A DNA stretch of 63,739 bases from a virus. Position numbers and translations under genes: made by a program. The stretch spans positions 1-63,739 of the IMG/VR virus record IMGVR_UViG_3300047560_001667, one strand, 5' to 3'. Numbering within the stretch: position 1 is the stretch's first letter; every line of letters begins with the position of its first letter. The notes beneath the pieces are model-generated. The model made no database searches. It saw only the letters and a list, made by a program, of their open reading frames with translations, and had not been told where the DNA came from. This document shows, in pieces, positions 17,388-26,655 of the stretch.

Positions 17388-17462
17388 CTAAGCTGGCAGG
17401 TGTTTGTTAGCCTTGCGGAGATTTTCCGTGGCTGGAATTACTTGAAGATTTAATAGTTTCAT
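17388..17462 (-). CDS. Possible tiny coupled peptide (24 aa)
   Basis: A 24-codon frame (MKLLNLQVIPATENLRKANK, then HLPA) starts in an ATGA overlap with the stop of the upstream gene and ends in a TAG that is part of the next gene's TAGGAGAC ribosome site. The tight coupling on both sides argues for translation, but the length is too short to be sure. Confidence 0.35.
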   Translation of the reverse strand: MKLLNLQVIPATENLRKANKHLPA

Positions 17463-18952
17463 AGCGCATCCAAATGTCTAGCCGCTTTTGAATCCACTGC
17501 AAACTTACCTTTACCCATAGATTTTTTACGGTCATTTTGTACTCTGTCCATCATAGCATATAGCGCTTTAGCCCCTGCATCAGTAGACCCGTTACCAATT
17601 TCAGATACAATTCTTGCGGGCACCACAAATTCATTTGCCGCAAGTCGTGCGGGTTGTTTTCCTTCAATGGTTGCCGGTATGTCATCACTAACACCCGTAC
17701 CAGGACCTTTAAGCAGTCGTCCGCCATCAGAGTACCCTCCTAAATCAGAGATACCACCATGTGCCATCAGTTGCACAGAGTCGCCCATATACCCTTGGTT
17801 GTTTGCCACTTCGTTGCGGTTAGGGATATCAAGCGTTCCTGGACTCTGCATCTGTGGAGTTTGGTCGTAGTTATCTAAATCAGTGATCCCACCCGCTGCA
17901 AAAGAACCAAATGAATTGCCACGAGGGAGATAAGCGTTATAGGTATCAGGATTCCATCTGTATTTGGATTTGATTGGTGAAGATTCGGGCATACCATTAT
18001 TTGATGAGTCAGGTATCATATTACCTAGAGCCATATTAGCGCCCATACCAATAGCACCAGAAGTAATATTAGGATGCGCAGTAGCAAACTCACCAATACT
18101 GCCGCCCATTTCACCTAAACCACCAGCTGCAGCTCCGCCGATACCTCCAGATATAACACCTCTACCCATAGCTTTACCAACATCTTGACCTTGAGCACCA
18201 GCAAGTAGACCATTAATACCTGCACCATATACTGCGTTCTCAAGAGCTTGCCCACCGATTTTACTACCGACTTGACTCTCTATGCCTGCTTTATTTAAGA
18301 GCTGTTGCCCCCATCCAGCTGTGCTTTCTGGGGCTGTGTGTACGGTGGTAACACCTGCTTCTTTACCAGGAGCATTATATAATACATTACTGTTTACTGG
18401 AGCTTCAGATGTAACTTGTCCAGCCATCCCAGATGTCACTTCCCCTTGAGCAACTGGCGTATTTGCACCTAAACCTTGGGTAACCACCCCATTACCTTGA
18501 GATATAGGTTGAGGTAAAGCGGCGATACCTTGATTTGCTGTTTGTTGAGCACCTTCTTGAGCCAACTGCTCTGCGCTTTTTTGAGCTACTTGTTGGGTAG
18601 TTTGTTGGACCCCTTCTTGAGCTAATTGTTGAGTACCTTGTTGAGCTAATTGTTGAGCGCCTTCTTGCGCTAATTGTTGAGTACCTTGTTGAGCTGTCTG
18701 TTCAGCTGCTTTTTCCCCAACTTGTGCTGCTACATCACCACCTTCAAATGCAGGGCCTAATGCACCGATAGCCCCAGAAGCTAACCCAGAAATACCGCCA
18801 ATCATAGCCCCTTCACCTACGTCACCCCCAGTGATAGCAGACGTAGCGGCACCTAAACCAGCCCCAGCGGCGGCGGTAGCACCAGCCCCAGCAGCGGCAC
18901 CTAACAACCCTCCGCCCGCCGCAGCGGCAACCATACTTGCAATAAAACTCAT
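17459..18952 (-). CDS. Virion protein with glycine-zipper N-terminus and conserved GPGTG...NGSTDAG C-terminus (497 aa)
   Basis: The N-terminus is Ala/Gly-rich (AAAAGGGLLGAAAGAGATAA), like a membrane-inserting glycine zipper, and is followed by AQQGTQQLAQEG heptad-like repeats. The C-terminal 80 residues (GPGTGVSDDIPATIEGKQPA, then NEFVVPARIVSEIGNGSTDAG and MMDRVQ) form a block I recall from many aquatic phage structural proteins. FAAGGI and LMAHGGI recall the glycine motifs of the ejection genes downstream. A membrane-active ejection component is a reasonable inference. Confidence 0.7.
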   Translation of the reverse strand: MSFIASMVAAAAGGGLLGAAAGAGATAAAGAGLGAATSAITGGDVGEGAMIGGISGLASGAIGALGPAFEGGDVAAQVGEKAAEQTAQQGTQQLAQEGAQQLAQQGTQQLAQEGVQQTTQQVAQKSAEQLAQEGAQQTANQGIAALPQPISQGNGVVTQGLGANTPVAQGEVTSGMAGQVTSEAPVNSNVLYNAPGKEAGVTTVHTAPESTAGWGQQLLNKAGIESQVGSKIGGQALENAVYGAGINGLLAGAQGQDVGKAMGRGVISGGIGGAAAGGLGEMGGSIGEFATAHPNITSGAIGMGANMALGNMIPDSSNNGMPESSPIKSKYRWNPDTYNAYLPRGNSFGSFAAGGITDLDNYDQTPQMQSPGTLDIPNRNEVANNQGYMGDSVQLMAHGGISDLGGYSDGGRLLKGPGTGVSDDIPATIEGKQPARLAANEFVVPARIVSEIGNGSTDAGAKALYAMMDRVQNDRKKSMGKGKFAVDSKAARHLDAL

Positions 18953-19377
18953 AAACCTTCCCCAATTAACTGTTGTGATTTTAGCTCGTACTCTTCAAAA
19001 GAATCCGATACAAGCTCGTCTTCGATAGCCTCAATGCTATCAAGGTCAGTTCGATGAACTGTAATAAATGTGCAATCTGTTTCAGCGTAGCCTAAGCGTT
19101 TGATGCCAGGTTTATCGACTGTGATGTAAGGTGCGGTAACGACTGTAGACGTTTCGCCGTTTGTGATGCGAAGTGTACCCTGAGCTAGAATACCGATGCT
19201 TTCGTGGTTATGAATCTTACCTGTAAGCAAACAACCTTTAGGTATAAAAAGAGACCGACAATAAACACCGCTGAGATGATAATGCTGAGCGGGAGACTCT
19301 ACCTGTGGCATAGCCTTCATAAGGGCTTCTAATTCTAAGATTTTTGGCATATTGCCAAGGGTTGCTAAATCGCTCAC
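18949..19377 (-). CDS. Cupin-like protein A (142 aa)
   Basis: The middle (FIPKGCLLTGKIHNHESIGI, then LAQGTLRITNGE, then APYITVDKPGIKRLGY) matches a small cupin beta-barrel: the first motif has the G-x-H-x-H-like HNHE and the second the P...G pattern. One metal site is possible. It sits between the nozzle-side gene at 19405 and the glycine-zipper protein and overlaps the latter by four bases. Role unknown; structural or small-molecule binding. Confidence 0.75.
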   Translation of the reverse strand: MSDLATLGNMPKILELEALMKAMPQVESPAQHYHLSGVYCRSLFIPKGCLLTGKIHNHESIGILAQGTLRITNGETSTVVTAPYITVDKPGIKRLGYAETDCTFITVHRTDLDSIEAIEDELVSDSFEEYELKSQQLIGEGL

Positions 19378-19404
19378 GATACCTCCAAAGTTTAGCTAAT
19401 AATA

Positions 19405-20034
19405 TCATGAGTATAGTGCTGAAACAAACGTAGCTGTAAGGATGACAGGAGGTATTGCAGGGGAGAATGAATTAGCTGCTTCTGCTTTTAATATAACGTC
19501 CACATGGTCAGCTGCCCAGTAAAGCTCAAAGTAATCTCCAGCGTTCATTGGAAGTACAAAATTCCATGCTGCCACTAGCTCAGACGACCCTGAGCCTGTT
19601 AACTGAAGCTTAGTATTAGAGTCAGCAATATCCACTCCATTTACTCTAGGCCATACCCATGCAGTCATCGTACTACCAGCCGTCTTAGCCAGTTGCGCTG
19701 AGAATTGAAAGTTATAATACCCCGCCACACTTGTTACGATGTGAGATGTCGTTGTTCCAATAGCAACTTGGTTTGATACGGCTGTATTGTTAAACGGTAT
19801 AGCGTAAGCTGTATTTATAACAGGTATCGTCTGCTGCGTAGTTAAATAAAAACTACCGTTAGGAAAACGTAGCACAGCACCGCCAGCGGGACCAAGTAAA
19901 GACGCGAGTGTATTATCGAGTTGATTGAAATATAAACGTAGCACGTTATTTAATTGGTCAAGGTAGTTACGACTATACTGCACTTCAGCAAAAGGCAAAC
20001 TCGGCGCTTTAGGTGTCTGGGGTACATTACTCAT
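19405..20034 (-). CDS. Tail-associated protein with C1q/TNF-like jelly-roll C-terminus (209 aa)
   Basis: I use the ATG at 20034, which overlaps the nozzle gene stop (ATGA). Residues 1-60 are helical (YSRNYLDQLNNVLRLYFNQL). The rest is beta-rich with a pattern (GYYNFQFSAQL...WVWPRVNG...VLPMNAGDYFELYWAAD) typical of phage C1q/TNF-like trimeric jelly rolls used at tail tips or in receptor binding. Located right after the nozzle gene. Confidence 0.7.
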   Translation of the reverse strand: MSNVPQTPKAPSLPFAEVQYSRNYLDQLNNVLRLYFNQLDNTLASLLGPAGGAVLRFPNGSFYLTTQQTIPVINTAYAIPFNNTAVSNQVAIGTTTSHIVTSVAGYYNFQFSAQLAKTAGSTMTAWVWPRVNGVDIADSNTKLQLTGSGSSELVAAWNFVLPMNAGDYFELYWAADHVDVILKAEAANSFSPAIPPVILTATFVSALYS

Positions 20035-22127
20035 GATTTCTGCCCGTCCAGCTTGAAATCGAGCCTCATGGCACCCATCTGCCATGTATTACCTAACTGA
20101 TTACTCTCCATCTTAAACGCAAACTGTCTACCGCGTACTCGAATAAAGACTTGTCCTGTAAATTCTTCAATAGGTACCACAGCTGTTCTTGTAATCACTG
20201 CATTATCACTACCACCAACAGACGCTGGGTTTGTATAACCACTACCTGCGTTAACCAAAGGGTAAACCGTTAATGTGGCTGCTGGACTACTTGTTGTAGA
20301 GCCTCTGAAAGTTAAGTCCGGTAATATTCTACGAATAAATACAAAGTTATGCCCGTCATCAATATCAAACTCAGAGCTTGTAATATAAGCATGAATAGCA
20401 GTAGATACTGAAGTCTCATTATCGTCCAAACCATTTTCATGATTAACTAAGTTATTTGAGTAAGTAGCTGCAAGAGGATAATCTAAAATCCCAGAGTCAA
20501 GCCAAGCGGTGCGACCCATCGTACCGTAATACCATATATCTTCAGCGTAATTATAGATTGCGTATTTATCCACCACAGTGCTATCAGCAGAGCAGTAGAA
20601 CCACCAAACTTCGTTAAATCCTTCGTTGGTGCTAGCAAAGACTTGTTCTGATTGCTGCGCATTAAAGTCATTGAATATGTACTCTCGTAGGTCGCAATTT
20701 TGTGTTTGTACACGACCATCGTATTTGTAAAATTTATCTCGGCCCATCCAATAAGTAACGCCCGACGCGAGCGCTGCTGCGTTTTCCCCTACGATAGAGA
20801 TGTTATCGCCTAAAAGCTCCGCTTTCCATACTAGCGGGTAACCTAAATACTGCATAGAGTAGAGCGTAGAATCTGTCCAAACTAGAATCTCTTGACGTGA
20901 TTGAAGCGCAGTAATAATTTGAGACCCGCGAGTAAGAGGAAGTGACCCAGCCTGATTAGTAGTGGATGGTGTCCAATCAGCGGCATTTTCTTGGTCAGAC
21001 CAGCGTACTAACAGTGGGCTTTGAGTAGACACACCGTAATCATTACAACCAAAAGCAAATACAAAACGGAAAGTATCTGATACGGTAATATAGTTCTGAA
21101 TAGTAGGGACATCTGATGCACCATTAATAGTCGTTAAATTCACGGCTCGGCATGAGATAGACTGCGTGCCTGACTGCGTACCTGATGTGTTGATTAACGC
21201 TCCTGAAGGTGTGGTGGAAACATTAAACACGCCCGCAACATAATTGCGAACATAGTATGTTGTACCTGCATCGATGTTTGTAGGGAGTGAACCTGTCGTT
21301 TCAAAGACTATCGGTGCTCCCTCAGTGTAATGGTCTGTAGTAGCTATTTGTGCAGGGGATGCTATTGTGATGGTAGCTGCGGTACTATTAAGACCCCTAT
21401 CCGCATAGTAGTAATACATCGCACCTGTGCGAGGACCGAATACTAAATCCTGCCCGTAGTTACTCTGTGACCATACACGGAGCGAATCAGACGATGACTG
21501 ACCTGTACCCCAAGACCCACTACTCCAAGACCCTGCACCCCATCCGCTAGTAGGCGTTTGGTATTCTGGACCTGCTGATATTTGATAAACAGCACGGACC
21601 GTCCCACCATTTCCAATATCTAAACCACTTGCTGTCGCACTTGCTACAAAACTATATGAGTTAGCACTAATGTAAGTAATTTTATGTTCAGTGTTGAGAA
21701 CCGCAGCTGTGATGTTCCCGCCTAGGGACGTTGCGCCATTATAAGTAACATAATCCCCATTAGCACAACCGTGCGACGGGGCAGTTACGGTAATAACATT
21801 TGAACCATTAGTCGCTGCAAAAGGTGTTGTTAGATTATCCGCTGTACGAATAGGCGTAATATCATAATAATTACCCCCGCGAGAGATATAAAACTTAGAA
21901 TTCGTCCCAATACCTATAAGCGTTACTTGCCCTAGTGTTTCCCAAGCCCATAGTGAACGGCATACTCCTTCAAAAGTTGCATTAGAAATTCTATTCCAAC
22001 CACCTATTTTCTGAGGTGTACCCTGACGAAAACGAATTTTATCACAGTCATACCATCCGCCTTCTGTAAAATATCTCGAATTTTCGCGGTTAACACCTGA
22101 TTTCACTACGAGCTTTTTTAACGTCAT
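20031..22127 (-). CDS. Tail nozzle/hub protein (P22 gp10- or T7 gp12-like)
   Basis: A 698-aa beta-rich protein starting MTLKKLVVKSGVNRENSRYF after an in-frame Met, then EGGWYDCDKIRFRQGTPQKI and GGW. This N-terminal block is typical of podovirus nozzle or tail-stabilisation proteins, which cap the short tail. A repeated beta-propeller-like pattern (SLWAWETLGQVTLIG, LRVWSQSNYGQDL, LVWTDSTLYSMQYL) fits the P22 gp10 fold. I use the ATG at 22127, which has AGGACTAAG upstream, rather than the GTG three bases earlier. Confidence 0.8.
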   Translation of the reverse strand: MTLKKLVVKSGVNRENSRYFTEGGWYDCDKIRFRQGTPQKIGGWNRISNATFEGVCRSLWAWETLGQVTLIGIGTNSKFYISRGGNYYDITPIRTADNLTTPFAATNGSNVITVTAPSHGCANGDYVTYNGATSLGGNITAAVLNTEHKITYISANSYSFVASATASGLDIGNGGTVRAVYQISAGPEYQTPTSGWGAGSWSSGSWGTGQSSSDSLRVWSQSNYGQDLVFGPRTGAMYYYYADRGLNSTAATITIASPAQIATTDHYTEGAPIVFETTGSLPTNIDAGTTYYVRNYVAGVFNVSTTPSGALINTSGTQSGTQSISCRAVNLTTINGASDVPTIQNYITVSDTFRFVFAFGCNDYGVSTQSPLLVRWSDQENAADWTPSTTNQAGSLPLTRGSQIITALQSRQEILVWTDSTLYSMQYLGYPLVWKAELLGDNISIVGENAAALASGVTYWMGRDKFYKYDGRVQTQNCDLREYIFNDFNAQQSEQVFASTNEGFNEVWWFYCSADSTVVDKYAIYNYAEDIWYYGTMGRTAWLDSGILDYPLAATYSNNLVNHENGLDDNETSVSTAIHAYITSSEFDIDDGHNFVFIRRILPDLTFRGSTTSSPAATLTVYPLVNAGSGYTNPASVGGSDNAVITRTAVVPIEEFTGQVFIRVRGRQFAFKMESNQLGNTWQMGAMRLDFKLDGQKS

Positions 22128-22143
22128 CACTTAGTCCTGATTA

Positions 22144-22506
22144 TTATCCGTTCCAGCGTGCGATTTTACCATCACGAACATCAATATGTGTAAATGTTTT
22201 ATAGCGGCCAAGACCTTTGCAGTCATCATCAAAATGCTTCATAAGATACTCTTGCACGGCTACAGGGAGCATACCGTCTATTTGAATATCCGCTGCGTTG
22301 CCAAGCAGGTGCTGACTGTCTTTTGCACCTTTGACCTTGATATTGTAAGTTTTACATCTGTGACCGCTGACAATTTTAATAGGCCGCCCTGTAGCCGTGC
22401 GAATGCGCTCTAAGAGTTCAATGAGTTTTGGATTAACGTGCTTCTCACCACACCCGCAGTGGCACATGAATTCTTCTTCGCTAAAGTGCTCAGATAACTT
22501 AGCCAT
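22144..22506 (-). CDS. Endolysin, peptidase M15A (D,D-carboxypeptidase/endopeptidase fold)
   Basis: The 120-aa protein carries the M15A zinc site: SQHLLGNAAD (His66, Asp73) and FTHIDV (His107, Asp109), with VSGHRC upstream. Enzymes of this family cut peptidoglycan cross-links. The N-terminal MCHCGCGEKH cysteine-rich loop is also typical of phage M15 proteins. The length is that of a single-domain Gram-negative phage endolysin without signal peptide, so it needs a holin; a candidate lies one base upstream. Confidence 0.93.
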   Translation of the reverse strand: MAKLSEHFSEEEFMCHCGCGEKHVNPKLIELLERIRTATGRPIKIVSGHRCKTYNIKVKGAKDSQHLLGNAADIQIDGMLPVAVQEYLMKHFDDDCKGLGRYKTFTHIDVRDGKIARWNG

Positions 22507-22507
22507 C

Positions 22508-22696
22508 CTAATTACCTTCAGACGTAAACAACCCTACTATACCAAAAAGTACACCAGCCGCGGTCAACCCATCATGCACAGGACCTGCGTCAATATTCAT
22601 TCCCGCCATTGTTGCCAATGCCGCCACACTTGCGTGCGTTGACGGTTCTTTTAATCTTGCGTTTAAATAGTTCCACGCTTTAAAGATTTTGTTCAT
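22508..22696 (-). CDS. Putative holin (62 aa)
   Basis: The sequence ARLKEPSTHASVAALATMAG and the C-terminal hydrophobic stretch (GLTAAGVLFGIVGLF) with an acidic end match the small holins that carry an EPST-x-A motif after a short charged N-terminus. It lies directly upstream of the M15 endolysin with a one-base gap, as expected for a lysis cassette. Two membrane helices are likely. Confidence 0.75.
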   Translation of the reverse strand: MNKIFKAWNYLNARLKEPSTHASVAALATMAGMNIDAGPVHDGLTAAGVLFGIVGLFTSEGN

Positions 22697-23067
22697 TTAT
22701 CAATCCTCTTAATGTTTTCCCAATACCCTTCATTTCTACCACTGGCTGATTCTGGGTCGTGTTGTTCACCATAAGTATCTTCTATTACTTCACCATCTAA
22801 GTTTCTTAAAGCATAAACACAGTAATACACTGTGCCATCTTCAACTGCTGTAATTTTGTGTTGATGTTCTTTGCGAATAACAATAAAGGTTGGCGCAGTA
22901 AATTCTTTAGGCGCATGACCTTCAATTTCAACAGATACTTTGCCCGATACAAGCAGTGTCACATGGTCAAATTTATGCTCATGCCCACCGTGTGTTTCAC
23001 CGGCAAGCTCTAGGACGTTCTGCTTAACCCAGATATTGCCAAAGTAACCGAGCTCAAAAGTTTTCAT
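22693..23067 (-). CDS. Cupin-like protein B (124 aa)
   Basis: The ATG at 23067 overlaps the stop of the upstream gene. GGHEHKFDHVTLLVSGKVSV and HQHKITAVEDG are the two cupin motifs, with His residues (HEH, HQH) suited to bind a metal. Small cupins of this type are scattered in phage tail regions; function unknown. It lies between tail-fibre-like genes and the holin and overlaps the holin ATG. Confidence 0.75.
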   Translation of the reverse strand: MKTFELGYFGNIWVKQNVLELAGETHGGHEHKFDHVTLLVSGKVSVEIEGHAPKEFTAPTFIVIRKEHQHKITAVEDGTVYYCVYALRNLDGEVIEDTYGEQHDPESASGRNEGYWENIKRIDK

Positions 23068-23489
23068 GGTAATTGCACCACAGGCGTTTGCTCTTTCCAA
23101 GATACAGTTGGTTCGTCCCAGTAATAATGTTTATCATCTTGTGGATAAGGTACAGGTGGTTGCCATGACATAGTATCAATATCACCAACCCATGAAGAAT
23201 AAGGTTTTCTTAGATTAAATTCTTGTAGCTTATCTGCATTAAACTCAACTTCTGAAAGCACTTTTAAAACGCCAACAAGGTTTGTATCTGCATCATCATC
23301 ACACGTTCCCCAAATTAATGGCGGCTTACTGAGTGAGCCGTCAGGGTTCGATGCAATAGGAAAATCAGATTCATTTTGAAAGATAAACTGAAAACCTTTC
23401 ACGTTTGGGAGTGCCGGTCCTGTGCGCATTGGAGCTTCTGTGCAAAGAATACCCGTGTCTGCGTCGATGTTTGTTAGTTGTATGTACAT
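23064..23489 (-). CDS. Tail-fibre-region protein, possible fibre assembly factor (141 aa)
   Basis: Acidic protein with a C-terminus YYWDEPTVSWKEQTP, which resembles the end of fibre-assembly or DUF4376-type accessory proteins where predicted tail substrates carry W-D-x-x-x-x-x-W. The N-terminal part (ALPNVKGFQFIFQNESDFPI) looks globular. Position between fibres and lysis genes suits a fibre chaperone, but this is inference. Confidence 0.5.
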   Translation of the reverse strand: MYIQLTNIDADTGILCTEAPMRTGPALPNVKGFQFIFQNESDFPIASNPDGSLSKPPLIWGTCDDDADTNLVGVLKVLSEVEFNADKLQEFNLRKPYSSWVGDIDTMSWQPPVPYPQDDKHYYWDEPTVSWKEQTPVVQLP

Positions 23490-23531
23490 AAAAGCCTTTT
23501 AAATGATTAAATTATTAAAGGTTTAACGCTG

Positions 23532-24176
23532 TTACACAGCGATTCTCCGAACAGCTCTGACGCAGTAACTAGCGCTCTTAATGGTGTTGCCGTTCTGACC
23601 TCCAGTGCTGAAGGCCTGAAGCCATGCGTAGTAAGCACCGTTCTCAGTAGAAGACCAATAGAAGTTAGAGTCAAACGCATTTGTTTCCCCAGTTCTAAAG
23701 CCAATACCCGCACTCGTTTGAGCGGGTGAACCTGTAGTGTAATTAGTGCTAATCGGCTCTGGTGATACCGCATTGGCATTTGAACCCGATGTAGTAGCGT
23801 TAGCATTAGTAGTCGGTTTTAAGAAATAATACAGCACTTCTAGCTCGTTTTTAGCAGGTAGATACCAATCGCTATAACCCCCTATTGTTAAGCCTTCAGC
23901 AAATACAGCCGCCTGATATGATGCACCGAGTGCAGCTAATGACGCAGAGTTTGTTGGTCCATCAATAACAGACGTTATCCCCGTTGTTGCTCCGTAAACG
24001 CCCCATGTTCTACTTGAATTTTCACCAGATGCTTTAGGGGCGACAATTAAATAATACTGCGTACCAGAAACGTTAATCTTACCAGCGTAAAATCCGCCAC
24101 CAAACGCTTGCCCAATGGTCGTTGGGCCTGCGGGTGCATAAGTCCCGCCCGTTAACATTTGTTGAATCCCACTCAT
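23532..24176 (-). CDS. C-type-lectin-fold (DUF1566/Lcl-like) tail protein
   Basis: The start at 24176 overlaps the fibre-gene stop. The C-terminal half (YSDWYLPAKNELEVLYYFL ... FYWSSTEN...AWLQAFSTGGQNG...CVRAVRRI) has the Lcl/DUF1566 signature, a C-type lectin-like domain that displays a variable surface. The preceding gene is a fibre, so this is probably a receptor-binding tip. No reverse transcriptase or template repeat is present, so it is not a diversity-generating target here. Confidence 0.85.
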   Translation of the reverse strand: MSGIQQMLTGGTYAPAGPTTIGQAFGGGFYAGKINVSGTQYYLIVAPKASGENSSRTWGVYGATTGITSVIDGPTNSASLAALGASYQAAVFAEGLTIGGYSDWYLPAKNELEVLYYFLKPTTNANATTSGSNANAVSPEPISTNYTTGSPAQTSAGIGFRTGETNAFDSNFYWSSTENGAYYAWLQAFSTGGQNGNTIKSASYCVRAVRRIAV

Positions 24177-25303
24177 TAGGTCAACCCCGCACCAGAAATA
24201 ATCCAAGTTGTTGATGTTATCTTAAGTGCTGTCGCTGTGCCGTACTGCGCGAGTGAGCGTGTACCGGTTGTGCCTGTACCAGCTAAATACATCGTGTCAG
24301 TTGTGATTGCAATACTGACAACTTGAGATGTCATATTAACAAACGAAATTGCTGTGCCTATTGGGTATGCCACTGAGCTATTGGCAGGGATAGTAAATGT
24401 CCGAGCGTTAGCGTCAGTTGACGGATGAAAAATACATTTACCAGAATCAGCTAACACGGCTGTGTATGCTGTGCTTTGACTGTTTATAGGTATATTTCTA
24501 AAACCAATGGCATCAGTCCCATCAACCGTACAAGATGACAGCGTACCGCTTGATGGTGCACCTAAAGGTTGTCCAGTATTAAACGTAATATCACCCGTCA
24601 TCGTACCGCCAGTGGTAGACAGCTTACCATTAAAGGTATTCCAATCGGTACTAGTTAAATACCCACTAACCGAAGTTGTAGCAGCAGGCATACTGATTAC
24701 AGGAGTAGTACCCCCAGTTGATGCTACGGGGGAAGTGGCAGTTACTGAAGTTACACCAGACGCACTAGGTGTTTGCCAAGTTGCCGCTGTACCGCTAGTT
24801 GCTGTTAGAACTTGACCTATGGTTGGCGCTGTTGCGCTATTAACAACAACTGTTGTTGTTGCAGAATTAATCCCATTAGTGGTTGTGGACAATGTAGGTA
24901 CAATCTCAACAAAGTCTGAACCATCCCAAGCAACTATGGTTGTTTTACCAGCAGCAATTGTTACACCCGTAGTTGGGCCAGTAACGCCTTTAACAACAAC
25001 TGAGCCTGTAGCTTGGTTAATAACAACATAAACTTTACTTTGATTAGGCGCGAGAATTGAGCGAGTTGTAGCGCCGTTAGTTCCTGTAGGAATTAGCACA
25101 GCCGCTCTCGCTGTCCCAGAATCTGAACCGTCAATGGCCGTTAAAGTCCAGTCACTGGAAGTAACATCTGCTGTTTTAGAGCCTGCAATAGCCGTATCAA
25201 GAAGCGAGGTAATACTGTCATTAACTGTATCTCCCCAAGTACCTGTAAGCTCTCCTGTGACGGGAAGAGCCAATCCTAAAAGTGATGTATAAGCTGTTGT
25301 CAT
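24176..25303 (-). CDS. Tail fibre protein (375 aa)
   Basis: Ser/Thr/Gly/Val-rich beta-structured protein with N-terminal YTSLLGLALPVTGELTGTWG, seen at the start of many aquatic phage fibres, and TGGTMTGDITF-like repeats that typify phage fibre shafts. No enzymatic domain. It overlaps the lectin-like gene at its 3' end, and the two may act together at the host surface. Confidence 0.8.
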   Translation of the reverse strand: MTTAYTSLLGLALPVTGELTGTWGDTVNDSITSLLDTAIAGSKTADVTSSDWTLTAIDGSDSGTARAAVLIPTGTNGATTRSILAPNQSKVYVVINQATGSVVVKGVTGPTTGVTIAAGKTTIVAWDGSDFVEIVPTLSTTTNGINSATTTVVVNSATAPTIGQVLTATSGTAATWQTPSASGVTSVTATSPVASTGGTTPVISMPAATTSVSGYLTSTDWNTFNGKLSTTGGTMTGDITFNTGQPLGAPSSGTLSSCTVDGTDAIGFRNIPINSQSTAYTAVLADSGKCIFHPSTDANARTFTIPANSSVAYPIGTAISFVNMTSQVVSIAITTDTMYLAGTGTTGTRSLAQYGTATALKITSTTWIISGAGLT

Positions 25304-25307
25304 GTTT

Positions 25308-26234
25308 TTAACCTGATGTGATTATGGGTGTCCAATTTGGGTCTTGTGTTGTGGTAATTGTAGTCCAATTTGCTGTTTGTGTATCATCTATTTGCTCCCA
25401 TAAGTATCGCCCAGTAACAGAATCAATTGCATAAACAGTCTCATTTATTGTAATTGAAAATGTTCCGATTGAAGTTATTGCGTCAGATACACTGCCACTT
25501 TCATTTATAGACGCTAACAGCGATGCTAAGTTTGTTTGGGAATCACTTGCAAGTACACTTTCTAGTAAGGTAACAGATAAAGCTAATCCACCAATTTGTG
25601 CATCAGTAGCTGTAGCTGATTCTGTTAGGTTGCATCCAATGCCTACCGTAGTTGTTTGTGTATCAGTAGCTGTAGCAGATTCAATTAAAGCCCCTAAAAC
25701 TAACAACTCAGCGATTACGGATGAATTTGTAGTTACTGATTCTAACGCTTCTACGCTTATTGACAGTGTTGCAGTTTGAGCATCTAATAATGTAGCTGAC
25801 TCTGTTAAACTACTTGGTATTGATAAGGTACATAAAACGCTATCTACTAAAGTAATTGTCTCTGTAATTTGAGCTAAAGTAGATGAACTATTTACCTGAC
25901 TATCAATTGCAGTGACGCTTTCTGATATTACTGCTGAGTAAATTACGTACGCATTTTGACTGTCTAAAGCTGACGCGGTCTCTACAATTACGCTATAAGG
26001 TGTACCACCCCACGCATCTTGGCCCCAACCACCATACCCCCATGAACCAGGGTCAAGATTAATATATACTGATGCGTCTACACTTACACTCTCAGTTAAA
26101 CTGACTGAATAGCCAACACCAACTAATTGAACCTCTGTGGCTGAGGCATTCTCAGTTAAACTGACTGAATAGCTTTGCCCTGCTGTAGGTAGTGCAGCAA
26201 ACGGTGTATCAGCAAATGTAGAGAAGCCAAACAT
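25308..26234 (-). CDS. Repetitive tail surface protein (308 aa)
   Basis: Built from about a dozen repeats of roughly 20 residues with the core L[TL]ES[AV]xxxDxQ (for example LTESATATDAQ). The N-terminus MFGFSTFADTPFAALPT looks like an attachment segment, and the C-terminus has two short NWT-type motifs (ANWTTITTTQ, PNWTPIITSG). A regular beta-solenoid or fibre is likely. The low-complexity repeats suggest fast evolution. Confidence 0.7.
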   Translation of the reverse strand: MFGFSTFADTPFAALPTAGQSYSVSLTENASATEVQLVGVGYSVSLTESVSVDASVYINLDPGSWGYGGWGQDAWGGTPYSVIVETASALDSQNAYVIYSAVISESVTAIDSQVNSSSTLAQITETITLVDSVLCTLSIPSSLTESATLLDAQTATLSISVEALESVTTNSSVIAELLVLGALIESATATDTQTTTVGIGCNLTESATATDAQIGGLALSVTLLESVLASDSQTNLASLLASINESGSVSDAITSIGTFSITINETVYAIDSVTGRYLWEQIDDTQTANWTTITTTQDPNWTPIITSG

Positions 26235-26241
26235 ATTTTAA

Positions 26242-26655
26242 TTATGCAGTAGTAGATTGAGCGTTAACAATCACCAACGCTTCTGCAACTAAAGCATCTA
26301 GTTGGTCGGCAGGGATTTGAGCTTTTAAAGCATTTAAAACCGCTTTAGCTTTATTTTGCTCGGCTTTTTCAGTTCGTAACCTTAACGTTAAATCAACTCT
26401 ATATTGATACTTACTAATTAAATCAATTTGTTCGTCACTAAAAGATAAAGGTAAATCGTCTATTTTTGTATGATTATCTGGTTTTGTACCTACATACGGT
26501 GCAATATCGGAAGGAACATCACCTTGTGGGAGTGCCGTTAACATTTGAGTAAAGTTATCAATATTAATTTGATACCCATTTACTTCTCTTTCTCTATGCA
26601 CTACGTTATACGCGAGCATATTAATTTTGTCTTGGTCTGTTATTGTTAAATACAT
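26242..26655 (-). CDS. Small helical tail-region protein (137 aa)
   Basis: Begins MYLTITDQDKINMLAYNVVH, is helical and charged, and ends in an Ala-rich helix (QIPADQLDALVAEALVIV). It sits between the repetitive protein and the propeller protein and has the look of a fibre chaperone or fibre-bound helical adaptor. No family is recognised. Confidence 0.6.
   Translation of the reverse strand: MYLTITDQDKINMLAYNVVHREREVNGYQINIDNFTQMLTALPQGDVPSDIAPYVGTKPDNHTKIDDLPLSFSDEQIDLISKYQYRVDLTLRLRTEKAEQNKAKAVLNALKAQIPADQLDALVAEALVIVNAQSTTA

Noticed and set aside
23532-24176. Diversity-generating retroelement target
   Set aside because: The lectin-like fold fits, but no reverse transcriptase and no matching template repeat was seen in the window.
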